DNA of 26,281 nt from a virus: positions 1 to 26,281 of the IMG/VR virus record IMGVR_UViG_3300006327_000006; one strand, given 5' to 3'. A model generated the notes under the pieces. The model worked only from the letters and a program-made list of their open reading frames with translations. It had not been told where the DNA came from and made no database searches. Position numbers and translations under genes: made by a program. Of this stretch, positions 1 to 6,036 are shown one piece after another. Position 1 is the stretch's first letter. Each line of letters opens with the position of its first letter.

Positions 1-299
1 TGGCTGGAGCAGGACGTGGTGGCTGGTCCTTGTCGGTGTGAGCCCCGTGATTTAATTTGTCCTGCGTTCGCCTGCATGCCCACAGGCTTTGTCCTTTCGG
101 CTTGGTTGCTTCACCGTACAGCAGAACCTGTCTGGTTCAAGTGGTGCTCCGCAGCCAGCAAAACTTTCTGCCGCTGATCTCTGGGCTCGCAACGAACGAG
201 CGGCGAGATCTAGCGCCCACAAACTTTGGCTGCCCGAGCCACTTGCTCTGCATCAGAACCTGCTGTTCACGGCGCTTCAACCAACCAGAAAGGACCAGC
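1..299. other. Non-coding, structured left-end region
   Basis: I see no convincing gene here. The open frames that cross it begin at TTG or ATG codons without a Shine-Dalgarno sequence and give cysteine- and arginine-rich products that do not look like proteins. The stretch looks GC-richer than the genes to its right. It holds a long hairpin (172-215) and a weaker stem-loop (70-87, GCCTG/CAGGC) followed by T-rich sequence. A weak promoter-like pair, TTGTCG at 30-35 and TTTAAT at 51-56, could serve the rightward early genes, but its 15-base spacer is short. It may be an early leader, a non-coding RNA or a control region; the sequence alone does not decide. Confidence 0.5.
172..215 (+). other. 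Imperfect 44-nt hairpin in the early leader
   Basis: CGCT (172-175) and GATCTC (176-181) pair with GAGATC (205-210) and AGCG (212-215, one bulged T). After a 3x3 internal loop, GCTCG pairs with CGAGC around the seven-base loop CAACGAA. The structure lies about 85 bases before the first plausible early gene. It could be a regulatory RNA structure or a protein-binding site. It has no U-tract, so a simple terminator is unlikely. Confidence 0.5.
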
Positions 300-500
300 A
301 TGTCAGCACGCACTCGGCGATCTTGGACAAAGCCAAATCCCGTGTCTCTCTCCGCCAAGGAGATGAGGGCGAGAGATGGTTTTAATTCAATGTTTGCAGA
401 TGACGAAGGTTGTCTGCAAGAGATGGGCGAGCGTTACGTTGATACGGGCAAGTATGACCGTGGAACTAGCGGTAGCGGCTGGCTGACGGATCTGGACTGA
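300..500 (+). CDS. Small hypothetical phage protein (66 aa)
   Basis: I do not recognise this protein. The start chosen is the ATG at 300, which has AGAAAGGA about eight bases upstream; a longer in-frame reading from 57 has no ribosome site and an implausible composition. The product begins MSARTRRSW and is basic at the N-terminus. The rest is rich in Asp, Glu and Gly and ends in GSGWLTDLD. No cysteines, membrane segment or known motif are evident. It is the first probable gene of the rightward early cluster and ends 20 bases before the next start. Small early phage proteins often act on the host, but nothing here shows that. Confidence 0.6.
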   Translation: MSARTRRSWTKPNPVSLSAKEMRARDGFNSMFADDEGCLQEMGERYVDTGKYDRGTSGSGWLTDLD

Positions 501-520
501 CCAATATGCAAAGGAAACAA

Positions 521-1156
521 ATGCAGCAATTACAGACAGGGGCTCAGAAGCTCCAAGCAATAGTAGACAACATGGTTACAAACCACCTTGAAGTCTACAC
601 AGATGGTAACGAACAGGAATGTGGCTTCACGACTGCAGAGTTGCAGAAGCACGCTGACCAAGGTTACCAAAACAAAAACAACGGTACGGCTAGCCAATAT
701 CTGTACGTGTTCAACAGTGACCACCAAGTGGCTGAAGGTTATGCAGAAGAAGCTGCACGACGTTCAAGTGTTCCCGGTGAGCAGGCGATAGAGATACCTG
801 CACGTTGTCAGTTGCAATTCAAGGTTGTCGGAGCAGCGTTAGACATCCGTGAAGTAACTGAAGATGGTGAGCTTACCAAGGCAAACTTCCAAGAGACTGT
901 GTGGGTGCGTGACTTTGGCAATCACAAGCTGTGGGAAGATGGCAACACCGTGGCTATAGACGGTCAAACGTATCGACACCTGTCGCGGTTCACAAGGGAT
1001 CGCCACATGGGAAAGCCTTACATTCCGTGGGTTATCTACACCACGAATCTGCTACACGACGTAGATGTTCAGCTAATGAAGGCTGAATACAGGGACGTGA
1101 CCAATAAGGCTCGTGAGTTGAGTCAAGCAACCCCAAGCATGACATACATGCGCTAG
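521..1156 (+). CDS. Hypothetical early phage protein (211 aa)
   Basis: The start at 521 is preferred over the ATG at 506 because AAAGGA lies just upstream of it, while the earlier ATG has no ribosome site. The product starts MQQLQTGAQKLQ and appears soluble. A glutamine-rich helical N-terminus is followed by a mixed region with short beta-like stretches (for example LQFKVVGAAL and TVAIDGQTYRHL) and a charged C-terminus. No catalytic motif, signal peptide or membrane helix is visible and I do not recognise the family. It stands between the 66-residue protein and a strong RNA hairpin that begins nine bases after the stop, so it may be the last gene of a short first transcript. Confidence 0.75.
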   Translation: MQQLQTGAQKLQAIVDNMVTNHLEVYTDGNEQECGFTTAELQKHADQGYQNKNNGTASQYLYVFNSDHQVAEGYAEEAARRSSVPGEQAIEIPARCQLQFKVVGAALDIREVTEDGELTKANFQETVWVRDFGNHKLWEDGNTVAIDGQTYRHLSRFTRDRHMGKPYIPWVIYTTNLLHDVDVQLMKAEYRDVTNKARELSQATPSMTYMR

Positions 1157-1164
1157 AGGTCACA

Positions 1165-1210
1165 AGGTTGTACGTCTGTCAGTCATCAAGGCTGGCAGGC
1201 GTACAAACCT
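1165..1210 (+). terminator. 20-bp RNA hairpin, possible terminator or processing site
   Basis: Positions 1165-1184 pair with 1190-1210 around a five-base ATCAA loop. The stem is about 20 bp with one bulged A (1207) and three G-U pairs (1175/1199, 1179/1195, 1183/1191). These wobble pairs work only in RNA made from the plus strand; on the minus strand they would be C-A mismatches. The downstream sequence (ACATTTATTCG) is only modestly T-rich, so it could be a factor-independent terminator with a poor tail, an RNase III site, or an attenuator before the HTH gene at 1272. Confidence 0.55.
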
Positions 1211-1271
1211 ACATTTATTCGTATTCGTGTTCAGGTTTAGAGCACTTCATGTAAACCATAAAGGAAATGTT

Positions 1272-1487
1272 ATGCGACTTAACAAGTTGATAGAAGCACA
1301 TAAAGATTCGATAGATAAGACCCGTGAGTTAGAGAAGGACATACATAGTCGAGTTCGTGCGCGGGCCAGTAATGGTAGAACACTTAGCCAGATCCAAGAA
1401 GAAACAGGGTACAGTTTCAGACACATCGGGTTTATTCTTGGCCGTAAGAAGTACGAACAAATGGTGCTTGAACAAGGCTTATGTTAA
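1272..1487 (+). CDS. Small helix-turn-helix protein (71 aa)
   Basis: The start at 1272 has AAAGGAAATGTT directly upstream; a longer reading from 1227 lacks a ribosome site. The N-terminal third is charged and probably helical (MRLNKLIEAH, DKTRELEKDI). Residues 36-58 look like a helix-turn-helix: TLSQIQEETGYS followed by the recognition-like FRHIGFILGRKK. The size and layout resemble small phage regulators or Xis-like proteins, so it may bind DNA and control early genes; no specific family is claimed. It lies after the long hairpin and before a 47-base gap. Confidence 0.65.
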   Translation: MRLNKLIEAHKDSIDKTRELEKDIHSRVRARASNGRTLSQIQEETGYSFRHIGFILGRKKYEQMVLEQGLC

Positions 1488-1534
1488 TTAATTCTGGTAA
1501 AGTATCAGTAACCGTAACTTAGAAAGGATTCACG

Positions 1535-1804
1535 ATGAATCGTGATTACATTGATATGTCTACTGCTCGTGGCATACAGAAGTATATACAGCAGAGAATA
1601 TTAGAACTGTCGTCACCGCATCCAGACAGGGTGGCGATGATTGAAATGGGTGAGCTTAAGAAGCTCGACAAGTTGATTGATGCTGGCATAGACCAGATGA
1701 TTGAAGACATGCACCGTGAAAGCCAAGAGCGTGCACGTCAGCAAGAGATCCGGTTAGAAGATGCTGGTGTGAGTGTCGATGAGTACAAAGCGGAGGCGTT
1801 CTGA
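1535..1804 (+). CDS. Hypothetical helical protein (89 aa)
   Basis: AGAAAGGA stands nine bases before the ATG, and the start codon sits inside a small hairpin (TCACGA/TCGTGA, 1530-1545). The product is highly charged and predicted helical throughout, with segments such as RGIQKYIQQRILEL, MGELKKLDKLIDAG and MHRESQERARQQE that suggest a coiled coil. No known domain is recognised. The TGA stop overlaps the ATG of the next gene by one base, so the two are probably translationally coupled. Confidence 0.75.
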   Translation: MNRDYIDMSTARGIQKYIQQRILELSSPHPDRVAMIEMGELKKLDKLIDAGIDQMIEDMHRESQERARQQEIRLEDAGVSVDEYKAEAF

Positions 1805-1992
1805 TGCCGAAACTTACGAATGTAGACACACATTATGTGAACGAAGTAGCTGTGCGTCACCAGAAGATTGGCTGGACGTTAGGCATCTTGTACGCACACA
1901 ACTATGACATAGAGCAGTCAAGTCTTACTAAGAATCAGGTTGCTCAGTTAATTCAAACAGTCCATGAGCTAGTGACAGGGGAGAAAGAGTAA
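1804..1992 (+). CDS. Hypothetical protein (62 aa)
   Basis: The start overlaps the stop of the previous gene by one base (TGATG) and the stop overlaps the next start in the same way (TAATG), a typical packed phage operon. The product begins MPKLTNVDTHYVNEVAVRHQ and has a central hydrophobic patch (KIGWTLGILYAHNY) that is too short and polar to be a clear membrane helix. Its C-terminal half (LTKNQVAQLIQTVHELV) is probably helical. No known family is recognised. Confidence 0.7.
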   Translation: MPKLTNVDTHYVNEVAVRHQKIGWTLGILYAHNYDIEQSSLTKNQVAQLIQTVHELVTGEKE

Positions 1993-2153
1993 TGGAGTAC
2001 TTCAATATTGATCCACCGGACGATCCATATGAATATATGGATGATGAAGAATACGAAGCGGCGCTCGAAGGTTACGACGAGTACGACGCAGCAGATCAAC
2101 AAATAAAAGCAATGAAGGAGGAACCGTGGACATACCAGCGGCATCTTATTTAA
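1992..2153 (+). CDS. Very acidic 53-residue protein
   Basis: The ATG overlaps the previous stop (TAATG) and the frame runs to TAA at 2151-2153. I count 17 Asp/Glu against 3 Lys/Arg in 53 residues, with several tyrosines (MEYFNIDPPDDPYEYMDDEE at the N-terminus). Such composition is seen in phage DNA-mimic proteins that block host DNA-binding enzymes, but also in many small proteins of unknown role; the mimic idea is inference. The last 28 bases overlap the next gene, whose strong ribosome site AAGGAGGA lies inside this gene. Confidence 0.65.
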   Translation: MEYFNIDPPDDPYEYMDDEEYEAALEGYDEYDAADQQIKAMKEEPWTYQRHLI

Positions 2154-2311
2154 TGTTCGGATTCGCAGCAGCGTGGTCACACATGTTGTTGATTCTGAAA
2201 TGGGAAGAACACAAGAGACGGAAGCGTGAAGACGAAGCCGTCTATGTCAGACGAGTACAAGCAGAGCTAGATCAAGTAGCTCAACGGATACGAGATGAGT
2301 ACGTGGTATGA
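2126..2311 (+). CDS. Small single-helix membrane protein (61 aa)
   Basis: It starts with GTG at 2126, directed by the near-perfect ribosome site AAGGAGGA five bases upstream, which decides the start. Residues 3-24 (IPAASYLMFGFAAAWSHMLLIL) form one hydrophobic helix. It is followed by a strongly basic stretch (EEHKRRKRED) and a charged helix to the C-terminus, giving a likely N-out, C-in inner-membrane topology. Roles such as superinfection exclusion are possible but unproven. It overlaps the upstream gene by 28 bases and the downstream start by four (ATGA). Confidence 0.7.
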   Translation: MDIPAASYLMFGFAAAWSHMLLILKWEEHKRRKREDEAVYVRRVQAELDQVAQRIRDEYVV

Positions 2312-2607
2312 GTTTCGATTTTGAATATGTAAAAGTTGGGGATATTGGTGTGGATTCAGGCCAGATAATGGTGGTTGATCCATGTTATGTAACTGACGGT
2401 GAAACTTATGAAGCGATCTGTGAAACGACGTTGAGTAATGACAATGTAGGTGAAGTTGAAGGTGCTGTTGCTACCAGTACAACGTGGGGTGATGGATATT
2501 ATCCCGTGTTTAGGTTGATGAATGGCAGTACACAGGTAGGAATCGCTGTGGTTTATGGTGATGATCCTTTAGCAAACGCTTTCGACTACGAAGAAGAAGA
2601 AGAATAG
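2308..2607 (+). CDS. Conserved hypothetical protein with DSGQ/DPCY motif (99 aa)
   Basis: The start overlaps the previous stop (ATGA), so translation is probably coupled. Residues 12-28 read DIGVDSGQIMVVDPCYV. This pattern, a GxxxVDSG strand followed by a DPCY turn, is familiar from a group of small phage and bacterial proteins related to DUF4241; I use that as a resemblance only. Beta strands with the sequence GYYPVFRLMN and GIAVVYGDDP follow. The protein ends in a run of five glutamates. Its function is unknown. It is the last gene before a structured 150-base gap. Confidence 0.7.
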   Translation: MSFDFEYVKVGDIGVDSGQIMVVDPCYVTDGETYEAICETTLSNDNVGEVEGAVATSTTWGDGYYPVFRLMNGSTQVGIAVVYGDDPLANAFDYEEEEE

Positions 2608-2757
2608 GACGTAGCTAATCGGATGTCCGCACCACGAATGCCGAAGGGTGTACATGGGGCGTTGCCTGATTAGCTGCAAGAAAGGGAGAGGGGAGCTTGC
2701 CTCCCTGATATATGACAAGTTCCTCTCTCCTGAAGATCTCAATGAAAGGGAATAGAT
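2608..2757 (+). promoter_or_regulatory. Structured leader with alternative hairpins before the DUF932-like gene
   Basis: This is one of the few gaps in the early arm and it is full of paired sequence. AGCTAATC (2613-2620) pairs with GATTAGCT (2668-2675). Inside it ATGT (2623-2626) can pair with ACAT. Then GGAGAGGGGAGCTTG (2685-2699) pairs with CAAGTTCCTCTCTCC (2716-2730) using two G-U pairs. A competing small hairpin uses GGGAG (2691-2695) with CTCCC (2701-2705). The arm CCTCTCTCC could also cover the ribosome site AAAGGGA (2746-2752) of the next gene. This suggests a translational or transcriptional switch; no known riboswitch class is recognised. Confidence 0.5.
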
Positions 2758-3786
2758 ATGAGTCATAGAATGACTGAAACAGATGCGGTGCACGCACGTT
2801 ATCGTGTGGAAGCATGGCACAAGTTAGGAAAGGTCGGACATATCGACTGGTTGGAAGCTCGTAATGCTTTTGATTGGTGTGAGGTTGAAAGATCTACATT
2901 ACATATAGAACATGGCGACGAGTTCTGGGATCTAGGTGACAGGCAACTGTTAAAGATGGTTCACTATGCTCATGCGTTTGCAGAGGTGAGCCCTCGATAT
3001 CAGATAGTGCAGCATCGGTTTATGATTGATGATCTCACTGGCATCTTGCTTGACACTGGACTAGTAGAAACTATTGAATCAGTGGGTACTTATGACAACG
3101 GTGCTGTTGGTTATGTGTCGTTGAAGTTTAAGGATGGGATTGAGATACCGGGCTGGTCCCATGTTGATTCAATCTTTAATCTTGGTAACGGACATGACAA
3201 GAATGTGCCGTTGATAGCTACTCAGTCTGCTACTGCTGTTGTGTGTGCTAACACATTTAAGTGGAACATCTTAGACAACGATGCGGTGTTTAGATTCCGC
3301 AAGGTTGGTAAGCCACAAGAGATGATGGAACAAGCAGTCAGAGAACTATGCAAAGGTTACGAACGACACAAGAGTTACGCTCAGACTATTGAACGGATGG
3401 CTAATCAAGAGTTTGTTGATGGCCAATGGGATCAGTTAGTTGTTGATCTGATTGGACACAAGCCATCGTTCAACCCAGAAGCACCGGCTTTCACAGATGG
3501 TAAACAAAATCATCAGGGTTATTACAACAAGATAACTCGATGGTCTAACAACAAAGACGATTTGAATGCAAGGTTCTATCGTGATGAAGATATAGCTGGC
3601 GTGCGTAACACTAAGTGGGGTGCGCTGATGGCTGTCCAAGCATGGGAACAGAAAGATAAACCCATGAAAGGTACAAGCAAATGGATCGCTGGCACAGGTG
3701 AACGTAACCGAAGACACCAAGCGAGCGTCATGTTCGGGAAGCTACCGATGACCGAGAAAGCTGCAAAGGAATTAGTAAATGCATAG
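2758..3786 (+). CDS. DUF932 / TIGR03299 phage-plasmid protein (342 aa)
   Basis: The start has AAAGGGA six bases upstream. The length and several motifs fit the DUF932/TIGR03299 phage-plasmid family: AWHKLG near residue 19, the central QSATAVVCANTFKWNILD, FRFRKVG, and NTKWGALMAVQAWEQ toward the C-terminus. Members are widespread on phages and plasmids, and their biochemical role is not established to my knowledge. A link to DNA metabolism is suggested only by the neighbouring recombination genes. The protein appears soluble and has no signal peptide. It overlaps the next gene by eight bases. A structured leader precedes it, so it may be separately regulated. Confidence 0.85.
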   Translation: MSHRMTETDAVHARYRVEAWHKLGKVGHIDWLEARNAFDWCEVERSTLHIEHGDEFWDLGDRQLLKMVHYAHAFAEVSPRYQIVQHRFMIDDLTGILLDTGLVETIESVGTYDNGAVGYVSLKFKDGIEIPGWSHVDSIFNLGNGHDKNVPLIATQSATAVVCANTFKWNILDNDAVFRFRKVGKPQEMMEQAVRELCKGYERHKSYAQTIERMANQEFVDGQWDQLVVDLIGHKPSFNPEAPAFTDGKQNHQGYYNKITRWSNNKDDLNARFYRDEDIAGVRNTKWGALMAVQAWEQKDKPMKGTSKWIAGTGERNRRHQASVMFGKLPMTEKAAKELVNA

Positions 3787-4159
3787 TGGTAAAGAAGCTA
3801 GAGATGCTGGCATGAGACAAGTCGAAGCTAACGCACGACCATCTCAAAAGTTTGCTGCACAAATGGCAATCAAAAAATGTGTAACTAAGTATGGGCCGTG
3901 GCGAACATGGACTACTGACGAGGTTCACATGGAACTAAAAAAGATGGGGGTCAAGTTAGATAATGCTCGGCTCTTAGGCCCATTAATTAAGAAGGCGCAA
4001 CGAGGGGGGATGATAGAGGCTGTTGTTTGTCCGACTTGCAAACGTCAAGAAACTAAATTGTCTGAACGTAAAGAGCGACACGCTGGGCCTCAGTATATTT
4101 GGCGCACATCAAGTGATTACTACCACAGGTATTGGGAGCACACTGATGGAGCTAGTTAA
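3779..4159 (+). CDS. Winged-helix-like protein with CxxC (126 aa)
   Basis: AAAGGA lies about seven bases before the ATG, inside the end of the preceding gene. Residues 28-85 have the pattern of a small winged helix: a helix (FAAQMAIKKCVTKYG), a helix after WTTDEVHMELKKMG, a likely recognition helix (NARLLGPLIKKAQRGG) and a beta wing (MIEAVV). CPTCK follows at about residue 84 and could hold a metal only if the distant C34 or another partner helps. Proteins of this shape occur in phage replication modules. I infer DNA binding and do not assign a specific role. It overlaps the nuclease gene by 14 bases. Confidence 0.65.
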   Translation: MHSGKEARDAGMRQVEANARPSQKFAAQMAIKKCVTKYGPWRTWTTDEVHMELKKMGVKLDNARLLGPLIKKAQRGGMIEAVVCPTCKRQETKLSERKERHAGPQYIWRTSSDYYHRYWEHTDGAS

Positions 4160-4982
4160 TTCTGCAACGAGAGCTTTAACTCGTAAAGGTTTAGCTGATA
4201 GTTCAAAACCTACGGCAGATGGGTCTTTCTTGCGTGTGTCTTCTATCGGGAACTGTATTCGTCAACAAATCTATGACGGGTTAAGGGCTCCAGTTGAAGC
4301 AGGTAACCCTGACACTGCAGCTAATGGGCTGGTTGCACGGGAGATAGGTAACACTTTGCATAGCCAAGTCCAGTGTGCAATGGAAACTGATCCGGTCTTT
4401 GAAAAGTTTAGATCCGAAGTGCGTGTCTCTTTCCCTGAAGTCATGCGATCAGGTCATGCTGATGGAGTTTACCTATGGTTTCACAACAAGTTCGGAAAGT
4501 TCCAAGGAAGAATCTGTGTTGTTGAAATTAAAACCATGCGTAACTTTGCTTTCCGTAAGGCAAGGAAGGAAGGGCCGAGAGAACAACATCTCTTGCAAGC
4601 TGCCACCTATGCGCTTGGACTTAATGTTCATGCTGTTCACATGGTTTATATCTGTACTGATGCAACGCCGGGCAAGTGGAAAGACCAAGCTAAAGCTGGT
4701 GACACTATCGAATGGGTCTATGAACTAGACGACAGAGTTGAAGAAAGTGGTGCCACGTTACGCACAATCACTGAGTACGTGCTCGAAATGGAGATGCGCG
4801 AAACGATTACTGCTCTGCAAACTGGTGTGGTACCATTGGGTTTGAAAGGAAGCGGCGGTTCAGGCGACACTCCTTGGGAGTGTGGTTACTGTAGCTACCG
4901 GAAGCTTTGCGAGTCACCTGAGGGGGACTCAATAAGTTCAATACTAAGAATAAAGGAAAAGGATAATGAGTCAGTTAGCTAA
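4146..4982 (+). CDS. Cas4-like PD-(D/E)XK nuclease (278 aa)
   Basis: The start at 4146 is chosen because GGGAG lies about eight bases upstream and the conserved region begins soon after; the longer reading from 4023 runs far into the previous gene. The fold is that of Cas4/RecB-type exonucleases: an N-terminal cysteine (C37 in SSIGNCIRQQIY), SGHADGVY followed by VVEIKT (the D...ExK core), QAATYALGL (the Q motif), and a C-terminal CGYCSYRKLC. The four cysteines could hold an iron-sulfur cluster, as in Cas4 and AddB. No Cas1, Cas2 or array is present. With the annealing protein and SSB downstream, it probably resects DNA ends for phage recombination. Confidence 0.85.
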   Translation: MELVNSATRALTRKGLADSSKPTADGSFLRVSSIGNCIRQQIYDGLRAPVEAGNPDTAANGLVAREIGNTLHSQVQCAMETDPVFEKFRSEVRVSFPEVMRSGHADGVYLWFHNKFGKFQGRICVVEIKTMRNFAFRKARKEGPREQHLLQAATYALGLNVHAVHMVYICTDATPGKWKDQAKAGDTIEWVYELDDRVEESGATLRTITEYVLEMEMRETITALQTGVVPLGLKGSGGSGDTPWECGYCSYRKLCESPEGDSISSILRIKEKDNESVS

Positions 4983-5385
4983 GTTAGCGACGCCATTCCA
5001 AGACAAGTTCATCGAAACTAAACCGGGGAAGTTTGCAGCAGCATATGTACCCCACGGAATAGTGACGCAGTTTCTTTTGGGGATCGTAGGAGCTTATGAT
5101 TTTTCTATTGATGATGTTGTTAGGGATGCTGATGGTACTGTTACTGGTTGCCTCTGCACTCTTGTTGTCGATGTTGATGGACGAACTACCTCGATACAAG
5201 AGGTTGGTGAGTGCGAGAATCCGACGAACTGGAAGACAGATGGAGCACGTCTGAAGGCTTGCGCTTCGGATGGTATTAAAAGATGTGCGATGAGGTTGGG
5301 CTTAGGTCTGCATCTCTGGCATAAACATGACGGGAACTATGTTCTCGCAGACATTCTTGAAAAAAGAAAGGAAGACAATGAGTGA
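4966..5385 (+). CDS. Rad52-like single-strand annealing protein (139 aa)
   Basis: GGAAAAGGAT precedes the ATG. The sequence shows the pattern of small Rad52/22-type phage recombinases: VPHGIVTQFLLGIVG near residue 29, a beta-rich middle (VTGCLCTLVVDVDGRTTSI, EEVG-like QEVGE), then TDGARLKACASDGIKRCAMRLGLGLHLW. The last motif, with a helix carrying conserved K/R and a GLGLHLW ending, is the most diagnostic part. Such proteins anneal complementary single strands, usually together with a nuclease that makes the strands. Here the nuclease lies just upstream (17-base overlap) and SSB just downstream (8-base overlap). The family call is from memory of the motif. Confidence 0.7.
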   Translation: MSQLAKLATPFQDKFIETKPGKFAAAYVPHGIVTQFLLGIVGAYDFSIDDVVRDADGTVTGCLCTLVVDVDGRTTSIQEVGECENPTNWKTDGARLKACASDGIKRCAMRLGLGLHLWHKHDGNYVLADILEKRKEDNE

Positions 5386-5776
5386 GATCACCATTGCAGG
5401 AAACATAGGACAAGACCTAGAGCTACGGTTCTCTAAACAAGGGACAGCTAACGTAATGTTTTCAGTAGCTGTAACCACTGGACGAGACACCACCAAAGCC
5501 ACGCATTGGTTCGATGTGAAATGTTTTGACACGCTAGCTGAACGCATAGCCGAGTTGTCAAAAGGAGACAGGATCATAGTTAAAGGTCGCATGAAAGAAG
5601 ATGAATGGTCCAACAAGGAAGGCAAGAGCATCAAGAAATTACGGCTGTATGCTGATGATGCTGGCCCTTCATGGAGGTGGGAACCAAGAGGTTCTCAAAG
5701 TGATACGGTACAAGCGAAAGCAGTTTCGGCTGTACAAAAGGGATTCGAAATAGAGGATGATACGGAGCCCTTCTAG
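5378..5776 (+). CDS. ssb: Single-stranded DNA-binding protein
   Basis: The start at 5378 has AAAGGA upstream; a longer reading from 5327 lies inside the previous gene. The product (132 aa) has an OB-fold layout: ITIAGNIGQDLELRF at the N-terminus, VMFSVAVTT, THWFDVKCF, LSKGDRIIVKGRMKEDEW and a final strand KKLRLYADD. It ends with a short flexible tail and the acidic tip DDTEPF, the usual protein-interaction hook of bacterial-type SSBs. It coats single-stranded DNA during phage replication and recombination. The stop overlaps the GTG start of the next gene. Confidence 0.95.
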   Translation: MSEITIAGNIGQDLELRFSKQGTANVMFSVAVTTGRDTTKATHWFDVKCFDTLAERIAELSKGDRIIVKGRMKEDEWSNKEGKSIKKLRLYADDAGPSWRWEPRGSQSDTVQAKAVSAVQKGFEIEDDTEPF

Positions 5777-6036
5777 TGGATGAGAACCATATATTGATAC
5801 CGATACTCAACGAAGATGTAACAATCTTTTCTGCTGTAGTACCTAAAGATTTCGCGGATCAATTAGAACTTGAAGCTATTCACTTTGTTGACAGGTTTGA
5901 ACGGCATCCATCTGGTTATGCAATGGATCCGAACAACAAACTCGAACAAGCTAAATCATTTATTATTCAAAACGCTTTACAGTTCTGGCTCATGTACAAC
6001 GAAGACAGAGATTACTTACCACCTGAAGTGAACTAA
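5776..6036 (+). CDS. Hypothetical protein (86 aa)
   Basis: It begins with GTG at 5776, overlapping the SSB stop by one base (TAGTG); the only nearby ATG is in another frame and ends at once. The product, MDENHILIPILNEDVTIF at its N-terminus, is acidic and contains one likely helix (FADQLELEAIHFVDRF) and a second around KLEQAKSFIIQNALQFWLMY. No family is recognised. Its place between SSB and a resolvase suggests a small accessory role in DNA metabolism, but nothing direct supports this. The stop overlaps the next start (TAATG). Confidence 0.7.
   Translation: MDENHILIPILNEDVTIFSAVVPKDFADQLELEAIHFVDRFERHPSGYAMDPNNKLEQAKSFIIQNALQFWLMYNEDRDYLPPEVN

Noticed and set aside
70-90. Stem-loop GCCTG/CAGGC followed by T-rich sequence as a terminator
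   Set aside because: Only five base pairs with an eight-base loop and a broken T-tract; too weak to list on its own.
125-165. GGTTCAA as a tRNA T-arm
   Set aside because: The bases around it do not form a five-base-pair stem, and no acceptor, D or anticodon arm can be built around it. I see no tRNA in the window.
57-299. Longer reading of the first gene (from 57) and another frame from 89 to 385
   Set aside because: No ribosome site, odd Cys/Arg/Leu composition in the first part, and a well-placed ATG with AGAAAGGA exists at 300.
4146-4982. Nuclease as part of a CRISPR-Cas adaptation module
   Set aside because: No cas1, cas2 or repeat array nearby; its neighbours are recombination genes.
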